NCBI GenBank assembly: GCA_040387735.1
Contig: JAZKDE010000065.1
Coordinates: 5,310 to 69,309 of the forward strand
Direction: 5' to 3'
Source: Arcicella sp040387735
GTDB lineage: Bacteria; Bacteroidota; Bacteroidia; Cytophagales; Spirosomataceae
Length of the DNA: 64,000 nt
The position numbers were made by a program, and so were the translations under genes. Shown piece after piece: positions 52,523 to 60,018 of this stretch. The stretch's first letter is position 1, and every line of letters begins with the position of its first letter. A model generated the notes under the pieces. That model did not search any database. It was not told the DNA's origin and worked only from the letters and a program-made list of their open reading frames with translations.

Positions 52523-53122
52523 TTAATCATTTCTAAGAAATAGACTCACTAATTTGGCAATAACAACGCCCCAGAATAACACACCTTCAAGATAGACTTT
52601 ACGTAGTTTTTCTTTGGCTCGCAACAAACGCATTTTCACGGCACTTTCAGAAATATCTAATGAATCCGAAATTTCTTTGATGCTTAAATCATCTTGATAC
52701 TTCATCATCAAAATTGACTTCTCTTCGGGCAAAATTTGTTGCATTGCTTTATTCAATCGTTGAGCTTCCAATTCTGCCATTTCAGCGTCATCGTCATCAT
52801 CGGCAGCATCAAAATTATCGTCTAAACCAACTTCTGAATATTTTTTCGATACCCGAGTTTGGTCAATGCAATAATTATAAGTAATTGAATATAACCAAGT
52901 TGAAAATTTGGCCGTTTCTTTGTAGGAAGAAATATTGAGAACCAATTTTAGGAAAATATCGTGGGTAAAATCCTCTGCTTTGGCATCATCTTTTACAAAT
53001 GACAAACACTTACGATAAACCTTGTCGGAATAACGGTCGTACAGTTGTTCGAAATAAGCATTCTTTTGGGTATCAATAAAAAATGCTACTAATTGTTCGT
53101 CTGTAAGTTTTTTTAGATTCAT
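52523..53122 (-). CDS. ECF-type RNA polymerase sigma factor with C-terminal hydrophobic tail
   Basis: The ~199-residue protein has sigma region 2 (YFEQLYDRYSDKVYRKCLSF, FSTWLYSITYNYCIDQTR) and region 4 (LSIKEISDSLDISESAVKMR) and belongs to the ECF group. An acidic linker (DDDDDAEMAELE) joins them. After the usual end follows a hydrophobic segment, VLFWGVVIAKLVSLFL, long enough for a membrane helix. I use the ATG at 53122, since the eleven residues before it are atypical. A small protein and MscS-type channel lie downstream. Confidence 0.88.
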   Translation of the reverse strand: MNLKKLTDEQLVAFFIDTQKNAYFEQLYDRYSDKVYRKCLSFVKDDAKAEDFTHDIFLKLVLNISSYKETAKFSTWLYSITYNYCIDQTRVSKKYSEVGLDDNFDAADDDDDAEMAELEAQRLNKAMQQILPEEKSILMMKYQDDLSIKEISDSLDISESAVKMRLLRAKEKLRKVYLEGVLFWGVVIAKLVSLFLRND

Positions 53123-53271
53123 TGTTTTGAAGCAAAAGCCAATATTGGACGACAAAATAACGAATTTTTTTGCTTACGAATGCCTTTTTGCTTAATATAA
53201 TGCTCAAATAACCTTATTTTCAAGGTTTTAGATACTATTTCCCCATAATTATCCGTTGAATTATTACATTT

Positions 53272-53748
53272 ATGAAAATTAAACTCATCGTCTTACTATT
53301 GTTTTTATCCGTTTTTGTGGGTTGCAAAAATCAACAAAAACTCAACCGCCAAACGGAAATCAACGGCCATAAATCTACGCCGAAGGAAGTCTTTTATTTG
53401 GAAACAACTCGCTGTTATGGCACTTGTCCTGCGTATAAAGTTGCCATTTTTGACAATGATAGCCTTGTTTATGAAGGAATTAAGTTTGTAAAGAAAGAGG
53501 GAATTATGACTAAAAAGTTACCCAAAGGAACAGTTAAAGGCTTAATTGAACAGTTCAGAGGAGCGAGTTTTTTTAAATTCCAAAATCAATACACGGCAAA
53601 TATATCGGACTTTCCAACAACTTATATTTCATTTTCTGACCAAGGCAAAACAAAAAAAATAATGGATTATCATAATGCACCTGAGAGTTTGAAAAAATTG
53701 GAAAAGCTAATTAGTAATTTGGTTATAGACGAGGTAACAGAAAAATAA
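53272..53748 (+). CDS. DUF6438 lipoprotein
   Basis: The 158-residue protein has a lipoprotein signal with a VGCKN lipobox and then the DUF6438 hallmark ETTRCYGTCPAYKVAIFDND with two close cysteines. The mature part is a compact alpha/beta domain ending with NLVIDEVTEK. It is probably anchored in the outer membrane facing the periplasm. The conserved CYGTC could form a disulphide. Function unknown. It diverges from the sigma-factor gene. Confidence 0.83.
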   Translation: MKIKLIVLLLFLSVFVGCKNQQKLNRQTEINGHKSTPKEVFYLETTRCYGTCPAYKVAIFDNDSLVYEGIKFVKKEGIMTKKLPKGTVKGLIEQFRGASFFKFQNQYTANISDFPTTYISFSDQGKTKKIMDYHNAPESLKKLEKLISNLVIDEVTEK

Positions 53749-53856
53749 AAGTAATAACATTATTTAGCATTATTCTTTGATAATTCATAAATTTAGGTTC
53801 AAAAATATAAACAATTTCTTAATCTTAAATCTAATGTAACATTGTAGATTATCCTG

Positions 53857-53864
53857 TAAATTTG
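53857..53864 (+). promoter_or_regulatory. Putative -7 promoter box TAAATTTG
   Basis: Fits TAnnTTTG and ends six bases before the first ATG of the ppk1 frame. Either the mRNA is nearly leaderless or translation begins further downstream. Confidence 0.4.
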
Positions 53865-53870
53865 TAGGCT

Positions 53871-56174
53871 ATGAGTGGAATGATTCCAAAATATACTAAA
53901 CGCAGTAGGGCAAAGGATTCTCTCGTGGGGAATCTTTTTTCTTTCTTGAATAATTTTATGAATACAAAGCAAACGCCAGAGGAGAAACGTCGTCTTGAAA
54001 AAGTTATAAATAAGTCTTATGACGTTATTGGAAAATCTGATTATATAAGTCGTGATTTAAGTTGGTTAAAATTTGATGAGCGTGTTCTCGACCAAGCTCG
54101 TGATACTCGTAGAAATATATTTGACCGATTAAAATTTTTAGCGATAACAGCGTCCAATCTGGACGAATTTTTCACGATACGAGTAGGGTCTTTGTATAAC
54201 TATTTAGATTTTGGCAAAGAACGTACCGATTATTCTGGTTTACGGGAACAGCCCTTCAAAAAAACCTTAATGGCTGCTACACAGGCATTTGCAGAAGAAA
54301 CCCAAAGACTTTATCAAGAAGAAATCATTCCTGAATTTACGGAAAACGGCTTTAGAATTGTAAAAATTGCCGATTTAAATAGTGAAGAAACCGAACAAAT
54401 TTTGGATTACTTCAACCGTACTATTTATCCAATGCTTACGCCAATGGTTTTTGACCATACACACTCATTTCCGAGTTTATTGGCCAAAACATTAATTTTT
54501 GGAGTTGTCACAAAAAGTGAAAATGAACGTAGCGATAATGATAAAAATGAAAGCAGAAAAATTAGTTTTGTACAAATTCCACAAAATTTAAAACGCTTTT
54601 TTATCCTCGAAAGAGAAGATGAAACACTATTCGTTCCGATTGAAGATATTATCCGTCATGAAATCTGGAAACTTTATAAAAATGTAGAAATTGAAGCCGT
54701 TTCTCTATTCAGACTTACCCGAAATGGAGATTTTGATGTAGTTGAACACGAAGATTCGGAAACCGATTTTATTGATGAAATCAGAAAAAAAATCAAAGAC
54801 CGTCGTTTGGGTAGAGTTACCCGTGTAGAAATGGAATCGGGTTGTTCAGAATGGATGTTAGAGGTAATGCTAAAACGATGGAAATTAGAGAAAAATGGCA
54901 TATTTTTTAGCGATAACATTCTGGATTTCACGGCTTTCTGGCAAATTATCAAACACCCAGAATTCAAGGCAAAGCAGGCCATTCAACGCTCTCCAGTACC
55001 AGCGTTGGGACTAAGTACCCAAACGCCCGAGAATATTTTTGATACGATGAAAGCGGGTGATATTTTATTACATCACCCTTTCAACAACTTTGAACCAGTT
55101 CTTCAATTGTTGGAACAAGCCGCCGAAGATCCACAAGTTTTGGCAATTAAAATTACATTATACCGAATTTCAAAGCATTCTCGCATTGCAGATGCCCTTC
55201 TTCATGCGGCTGAAAATGGAAAACACGTTTCGGTATTATTTGAAGTAAAAGCTCGTTTCGACGAAGAAAATAATATTCGTGAAGCTCAAAGATTATCAAA
55301 AGCGGGCTGTTTTGTAATTTATGGAATTCCAGGATTAAAAACGCATACAAAACTACTCCAAGTTATTAGAAATGAAGGAGATAGAGTAAGAAGTTACGCA
55401 CACTTATCTTCGGGGAATTATAATGAAGATACCGCAAAACTTTATACAGATATCGGACTTTTGACGACGGATGAAGTTTTGACGAGAGATATTTCGGAGT
55501 TTTTTAATGTCATTACGGGGCATTCACAACCACATTCTTACGAGCGTTTAATTACCGCCCCGAGAGATATGCGTAATCGTTTGGTGGAGATGATTCGTCA
55601 CGAAGCAGACAATGCCCGTGCAGGACTACCGAGCGGCATTTGCTTAAAAATCAATTCATTACAAGATAAAATTACGATTGACGAATTATATAAAGCCTCA
55701 CAAGCGGGCGTTCCAGTTCGGTTAATTGTACGAGGTATTTGTTGTTTGCGTCCACAACGAAAAGGGCTTTCGGATAATATTACGGTGCGTTCGATTGTCG
55801 GAGATTTTCTGGAACACACTCGCATTTATTATTTCCACAATAATAATGAGCCAAAGGTTTACGGCGGTTCAGCGGACATTATGGTAAGAAGTTTTGACCG
55901 TCGGATTGAATCACTTTTTGAAATTCACGCTCAACAAGTAAAACAGCAAGCAATTCACATTTTAGATTGGAATTTTAAGGACAATGTAAATTCGTATGAA
56001 ATGCAAGAAGATGGTTCATACAAACATTGTGCAACACCCGCTGAATGTGGCGTTGCGGCGTTTGATGTTCATAAAAAATTCTTCCAAGTAACGCTAAAGG
56101 ACGTAATGGAAGCAAAATTATTTGATAAAGAAATTATTGAGCAAGAAGAAACCGTTGAGATTTTGGAAGCCTAA
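53871..56174 (+). CDS. ppk1: Polyphosphate kinase 1
   Basis: The 767-residue enzyme polymerises ATP gamma-phosphate into polyphosphate. N domain: SRDLSWLKFDERVLDQARD and FLAITASNLDEFFTIRVG. Catalytic part: HHPFNNFEPVLQLLEQAAED, ALLHAAENGKHVSVLFEVKA, and GIPGLKTHTKLLQ with the phosphorylated His, then YAHLSSGNYNEDTAKLYTDI. The C-terminal phospholipase-D-like half is complete. Start is uncertain: the ATG at 53871 is almost on the predicted transcription start, while Met30 (53958) precedes the conserved sequence by a more usual distance. It acts in the cytosol or at the membrane. Confidence 0.96.
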   Translation: MSGMIPKYTKRSRAKDSLVGNLFSFLNNFMNTKQTPEEKRRLEKVINKSYDVIGKSDYISRDLSWLKFDERVLDQARDTRRNIFDRLKFLAITASNLDEFFTIRVGSLYNYLDFGKERTDYSGLREQPFKKTLMAATQAFAEETQRLYQEEIIPEFTENGFRIVKIADLNSEETEQILDYFNRTIYPMLTPMVFDHTHSFPSLLAKTLIFGVVTKSENERSDNDKNESRKISFVQIPQNLKRFFILEREDETLFVPIEDIIRHEIWKLYKNVEIEAVSLFRLTRNGDFDVVEHEDSETDFIDEIRKKIKDRRLGRVTRVEMESGCSEWMLEVMLKRWKLEKNGIFFSDNILDFTAFWQIIKHPEFKAKQAIQRSPVPALGLSTQTPENIFDTMKAGDILLHHPFNNFEPVLQLLEQAAEDPQVLAIKITLYRISKHSRIADALLHAAENGKHVSVLFEVKARFDEENNIREAQRLSKAGCFVIYGIPGLKTHTKLLQVIRNEGDRVRSYAHLSSGNYNEDTAKLYTDIGLLTTDEVLTRDISEFFNVITGHSQPHSYERLITAPRDMRNRLVEMIRHEADNARAGLPSGICLKINSLQDKITIDELYKASQAGVPVRLIVRGICCLRPQRKGLSDNITVRSIVGDFLEHTRIYYFHNNNEPKVYGGSADIMVRSFDRRIESLFEIHAQQVKQQAIHILDWNFKDNVNSYEMQEDGSYKHCATPAECGVAAFDVHKKFFQVTLKDVMEAKLFDKEIIEQEETVEILEA

Positions 56175-56277
56175 ATAATAGAGAATATCCTTTCTTAATT
56201 GAAACCAGCATACATTTATCATTAGTATATTTACAGGCATAAGGCAAAATAGCTTTATGCCTTTTTAATTTCAAACC

Positions 56278-57162
56278 ATGAAAATTTTAATTTCTTCAAT
56301 CATAGCACTCTTTATGATTAACTCCGTAAATGCCCAAACATTCGACTTCGAGGGACACCGAGGTTGCCGTGGATTAATGCCCGAAAATACCATTCCTGCT
56401 TTCAAAAAAGCCTTAGACTTGGGTGTAACTACCTTGGAATTAGATGTTTGTATTTCCAAAGACCACCAAGTAGTTGTATCGCACGAGCCGTACATGAATA
56501 ATCTTTTCTGCTCAAAACCTGATGGCTCGCACGTAACAAAAACAGACGAAAAGAACTTGATTCTCTATAACATGACTTATGACGAAATTAAACGCTATGA
56601 TTCAGGAATTAGAGGGAATATATTATTTCCAGAACAACAAAAAATAGCAACATTCAAACCGCTTTTACGTGATATGATTGCCGCTTGCGAAGCGTACATA
56701 AAAGAGCATAAATTGAGACCTGTAAAGTATAATATTGAAATAAAATCGGAAGAACAGGAATATGGTATTTCTCAGCCAAAGACCGTTGAAGAATTCTCTG
56801 ATTTAGTGCATAAAGAGATTATGAGTCAAATTTCTCCTGAGCGTATTATCCTGCAAAGTTTCGACTTTAACATCCTGAAATATTGGCACTTACAAATTAA
56901 ATCAAAAAAATACAAAAAGGTTATATTATCCGCTTTAGTAGAAGATGAAATGGTAGAACCGAGCTTTCAAAAATTAGGATTTTTACCCGATATTTTCAGT
57001 CCATACTACAAACATTTAACAAAAAGTAGCGTAGAATTATGTCACGAAAAAGGCGTAAAAGTGGTGCCTTGGACAGTCAATGATATTGAAGCTATGAAAG
57101 CAATGAAAGCCATTGGAGTTGATGGTTTGATTTCTGATTATCCAAACAGATTTGAAAAATAA
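56278..57162 (+). CDS. Glycerophosphodiester phosphodiesterase
   Basis: The 294-residue secreted protein has a signal peptide (SIIALFMINSVNAQ) and a TIM-barrel GDPD domain: EGHRGCRGLMPENT with His27, Glu54 and Asp56 (LELDVCIS) for Ca2+, and His69 (VVVSHE). The later part has GVKVVPWTVND and a terminal GVDGLISDYPNRF. It hydrolyses glycerophosphodiesters to glycerol-3-phosphate and an alcohol in the periplasm. All residues needed are present. It follows ppk1 by ~100 bases, so phosphate metabolism is a shared theme. Confidence 0.94.
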   Translation: MKILISSIIALFMINSVNAQTFDFEGHRGCRGLMPENTIPAFKKALDLGVTTLELDVCISKDHQVVVSHEPYMNNLFCSKPDGSHVTKTDEKNLILYNMTYDEIKRYDSGIRGNILFPEQQKIATFKPLLRDMIAACEAYIKEHKLRPVKYNIEIKSEEQEYGISQPKTVEEFSDLVHKEIMSQISPERIILQSFDFNILKYWHLQIKSKKYKKVILSALVEDEMVEPSFQKLGFLPDIFSPYYKHLTKSSVELCHEKGVKVVPWTVNDIEAMKAMKAIGVDGLISDYPNRFEK

Positions 57163-57228
57163 GGGTTTAGTGATTAGTAAAATGCCGAAATAAAACCCAA
57201 ACGCTAAAACCTAACCCCATTCTGAAAA

Positions 57229-58035
57229 ATGCTAATATTCCCTAACGCTAAAATAAATATTGGTCTGCACATTACCGAAAAACGTCCAGACGGCTTCCAT
57301 AATCTTGAATCGTGTTTTTATCCTGTGGGTTGGTCAGACGCCTTAGAAATTCTTCCTGCCGAAAAATTATCCTTTAAAAGTACAGGGATTGAAATTCCTG
57401 GGAATCCAGAAACAAATCTGTGCTTGAAAGCGTATCATCTTGTAAAACAGGACTTTGACATTGCTCCCGTGATGATTCATTTGCACAAAGTTGTACCCAT
57501 TGGGGCAGGAATGGGCGGTGGTTCGGCAGATTGTGCTTTTACCATTAAAACTCTCAACGACCTTTTTGCGTTACATCTTACAACGGAACAAATGGAAAAC
57601 TACGCCCGACAATTGGGTAGCGATTGTGCGTTTTTCATCCAAAACCGTCCGCAATATTGCTTTGGTAAAGGTGATGAATTTGCAGAAATCTCATTGGATT
57701 TATCGGAAAAATTCATCGTTTTAGTAAACCCCAATATTCATATTTCAACGGCAGAAGCCTATTCAGGCGTGAAGCCCACGAAAACAGCAGTTGATTTAAG
57801 AGAAATTTTACAAAAACCTATAAACCAATGGATTGATACCGTAAAGAATGATTTTGAGAATCATCTTTTATCTAAATATCCAACCATTGAAAAAATCAAA
57901 AATCAACTTTATGCACACGGGGCGATTTACACAAGTATGACAGGTTCTGGTTCAACGGTATTTGGAATTTTTGACCAAGAAATAGATTTGAAAGAAAACT
58001 TTGCCGATTATTCAGTTTGGCAAGGAAAAATGTAA
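57229..58035 (+). CDS. ispE: 4-diphosphocytidyl-2-C-methyl-D-erythritol kinase
   Basis: The 268-residue GHMP kinase shows NAKINIGLHITEKRPDGFHN at the start and the ATP loop PIGAGMGGGSADCAF. It phosphorylates the 2-hydroxyl of CDP-methylerythritol in the non-mevalonate isoprenoid pathway. The C-terminal MTGSGSTVFGIF is the third GHMP motif. Its presence shows the organism uses the MEP pathway. Length is typical. An imperfect hairpin (58038-58051 and 58089-58102) follows before the next gene. Confidence 0.95.
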   Translation: MLIFPNAKINIGLHITEKRPDGFHNLESCFYPVGWSDALEILPAEKLSFKSTGIEIPGNPETNLCLKAYHLVKQDFDIAPVMIHLHKVVPIGAGMGGGSADCAFTIKTLNDLFALHLTTEQMENYARQLGSDCAFFIQNRPQYCFGKGDEFAEISLDLSEKFIVLVNPNIHISTAEAYSGVKPTKTAVDLREILQKPINQWIDTVKNDFENHLLSKYPTIEKIKNQLYAHGAIYTSMTGSGSTVFGIFDQEIDLKENFADYSVWQGKM

Positions 58036-58102
58036 CGCTTTTAGCCATAAACTTAGGCTTTAAGCAATTTTTACCTAAAGCATTGTGCTTATGGCTTAAA
58101 GC

Positions 58103-58684
58103 ATGAAATATATGAAACGCAGAGAACCCTTTAAATTTATGCTCCAAATGGCAATATTCGGAAGTGGATTGATGTTTTTTGGACTGATGGCATCGTATCT
58201 AAACTTGGCACGCCCCAATGCAGGTTTTGGAAAAATTGAAATACCACAAATTTTCTGGATAAGTACGCTTATTATAATGATTAGTAGCATGACTTTACAC
58301 CTTGCCAATATGAATTTCAAGCAAGACAAATACTTAAATTATAGAACTTTAATGGGAATTACGCTCTCGCTCGGTCTAATTTTTATTGGAATGCAACTGT
58401 GGGGCTGGCAGGAGATTTTTGCTCAAAATAGTAGCCCCCAACTTAGGACTTCGAGAGGGTTTATTTATATGTTATCGGGCTTACACATTTTTCATATTGT
58501 GGTTGGATTATTTTTTCTCATCAAAATTTTCGTAGAAGCCATCAAACGAATGTCTTACATTGAATCATTTATCTACTCCGTAAACCCTCCGAATCAACTA
58601 AAAATCAACCTTATTATTTTTTATTGGCACTTTGTGGATGTGCTTTGGATTGTGCTGTTTTTGTTTCTGCTTTGGCGGAATTAA
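58103..58684 (+). CDS. Haem-copper oxidase subunit III-like membrane protein
   Basis: The 193-residue protein has five membrane helices and the CoxIII/CyoC pattern: MLQMAIFGSGLMFFGLMASY, ISSMTLHLANMNFK, MLSGLHIFHIVVGL, and IFYWHFVDVLWIVLFLFLLW at the end. Subunit III stabilises the oxygen-reducing core and has no redox centre of its own. No subunit I or II lies adjacent, so it is probably an isolated copy. Start ATG 58103 lies directly after a small hairpin. Confidence 0.9.
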   Translation: MKYMKRREPFKFMLQMAIFGSGLMFFGLMASYLNLARPNAGFGKIEIPQIFWISTLIIMISSMTLHLANMNFKQDKYLNYRTLMGITLSLGLIFIGMQLWGWQEIFAQNSSPQLRTSRGFIYMLSGLHIFHIVVGLFFLIKIFVEAIKRMSYIESFIYSVNPPNQLKINLIIFYWHFVDVLWIVLFLFLLWRN

Positions 58685-58685
58685 A

Positions 58686-58748
58686 CGCAGTCGCTTGTCT
58701 CGCCCACAATGGAATTGGAGTGACGACTATTAAAAGGCTTCCAGCCTA
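58686..58748 (+). repeat. REP-like palindrome R1 (diverged)
   Basis: Shares CGCAGTCGCT at its left and AGTGACGACTATTA...AAGGCTTCCAGCCTA at its right with R3 and R4, but the central palindrome has diverged. It lies just downstream of the RAYT gene. Confidence 0.75.
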
Positions 58749-58757
58749 ATGTTAGAA

Positions 58758-59291
58758 TCAATAAATATTCATCGTCAAAGGTGAATTAGGACAAGCACTG
58801 CAATAAGTATAATAAGCTGAGTCTGTAACGATGCCCGCCACTTCGGGATTCATGCGGATATAACGAGATTTTTGTTTCATGATTTCTGGATTACACATCT
58901 CAATCGGATAACTTGTTTTTTGCCAAAACATATACAGTGCATTTTGGGCAAAACGCTTTGAAAAAAATTGAAACATATACATCAACCATTCCTGACGACT
59001 TTCTTGTGGATTTTCTTGAATAAGTTTTAGTATTTCTTTTGCCGTAAAACTTTTAAATTCCTTCAATAGATCACTTAATAATCCTTCTTTTCGTCGGCAA
59101 ATAATATGAATATGACTTGGCATAACAACATATTCAAAAATTTCTAACCCTTTATTTTCTTGACAAAATTTTAAATTTTTAATCAGGTCATCCACGTAAG
59201 CTTTTCGTGTGAATATATCAATCCAACCAACAACAGTTAAAGTAATAAAATAGGTAGATTGTGGAACATTGGCTTTTCTAAGTTCTGACAT
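58758..59291 (-). CDS. REP-associated tyrosine transposase (RAYT)
   Basis: The 177-residue protein is a Y1 HUH-type transposase of the IS200/RAYT group. His60 and His62 form the HUH pair (MPSHIHIICRR), and Tyr144 lies in SRYIRMNPEVAGIV, which matches the RAYT catalytic-Tyr block with its NPxxAG. RAYTs cleave and join single-stranded DNA at REP palindromes; they are mostly domesticated and not self-mobile in a classical way. REP-like palindromes flank the gene in inverted orientation (R1 and R2), so it is apparently complete. Both catalytic elements are intact. Confidence 0.92.
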   Translation of the reverse strand: MSELRKANVPQSTYFITLTVVGWIDIFTRKAYVDDLIKNLKFCQENKGLEIFEYVVMPSHIHIICRRKEGLLSDLLKEFKSFTAKEILKLIQENPQESRQEWLMYMFQFFSKRFAQNALYMFWQKTSYPIEMCNPEIMKQKSRYIRMNPEVAGIVTDSAYYTYCSACPNSPLTMNIY

Positions 59292-59316
59292 TTTTTGTAG
59301 ATTTTATGTTTGTTTA

Positions 59317-59368
59317 TTAGGCTGGAAGCCTTTTAATAGTCGTCACTCGCCAGAGGCGAGCGACTGCG
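59317..59368 (-). repeat. REP-like palindrome R2 (inverted)
   Basis: The reverse complement of R3/R4: it reads TTAGGCTGGAAGCC...GTCACTCGCC...GCGAGCGACTGCG. It encodes the last 13 codons and the stop of the repeat-protein gene at 59333-59842. Confidence 0.9.
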
Positions 59369-59842
59369 GGGATATTTTTTGAATATCTTCTTACTTAACA
59401 TTTTTCCATTTTCCCATTTTTCTTGCTCAGTCAATAGGCCATTATTATCGTAGTACAACCAATCACCTATCTTTTTGTTATTTTTATAATTACCCTTTGC
59501 ATAAATCTTTCCACTCTCACCATAGTTTTCAAAACTTCCATTGTATTTTCCTTCTTGAATATCTACTTTTTGAACTAACATACCAAATTCACCAAATATT
59601 CTAAACTCACCATTTTCTATTCCGTTCAAAAAACTTACAGATGACCTGAAATGTCCTAATGTATCGTAATCTATCCATAATCCTTGCTTTAATCCATTAA
59701 TAGTTACTCCCTGCGGAAGTTCTCTATTAGCCGTTATTTTTTTATAATGTACTACCATATTATTTTTAGTATTTGGTAATTCACAAGATAATTGCAAAAA
59801 AATGACTGTAACAGTCAAAATATTTTTTTTGTTAAAATCCAT
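59333..59842 (-). CDS. MORN/YwqK-like repeat protein, C-terminus from REP
   Basis: The 169-residue protein has an N-terminal lipoprotein-like signal (VTVIFLQLSC, lipobox LQLSC) and ~4 MORN/YwqK-type repeats (NGLKQGLWIDYDTLGHF, NGIENGEFRIFGEFGML, GKYNGSFENYGESGKIY, NNKKIGDWLYYDNNGLL). The final residues YPRSRSPLASDDY are encoded by the REP palindrome R2, which also supplies the stop codon. The natural C terminus may have been cut when the palindrome inserted. The gene is flanked by REP copies on both sides (R2 inside its end, R3 25 bases upstream). Confidence 0.75.
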   Translation of the reverse strand: MDFNKKNILTVTVIFLQLSCELPNTKNNMVVHYKKITANRELPQGVTINGLKQGLWIDYDTLGHFRSSVSFLNGIENGEFRIFGEFGMLVQKVDIQEGKYNGSFENYGESGKIYAKGNYKNNKKIGDWLYYDNNGLLTEQEKWENGKMLSKKIFKKYPRSRSPLASDDY

Positions 59843-59867
59843 ATTTTTTTTCTATCTCAGTCGCTCG

Positions 59868-59907
59868 CCTCTGGCGAGTGACGACTATTACAAGGCTTCC
59901 AGCCTAA
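59868..59907 (+). repeat. REP-like palindrome R3
   Basis: Contains CAGTCGCTCGCC-TCT-GGCGAGTGACGAC followed by a small hairpin GGCT-TCC-AGCC. The main stem pairs 10 bp with one G-T pair. It lies upstream of the MORN-like gene. Confidence 0.9.
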
Positions 59908-59946
59908 ATTACTTAAAACAACAAACAAACCTACACCAAAACCTCC

Positions 59947-59995
59947 CGCAGTCGCTCGCCTCTGGCGAGTGACGACTATTACAAGGCTTCCAGCC
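59947..59995 (+). repeat. REP-like palindrome R4
   Basis: Almost identical to R3 over its full length, in direct orientation, 39 bases farther along. It lies between the repeat-protein and GH3 genes. Confidence 0.9.
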
Positions 59996-60018
59996 AAAAC
60001 AAAAATCAATAAACTCAC

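Noticed and set aside
58034..58102. Hairpin between ispE and the oxidase subunit gene as a terminator
   Set aside because: The arms are imperfect (one mismatch in 14) and no T tract follows; kept only as a remark in the ispE entry.
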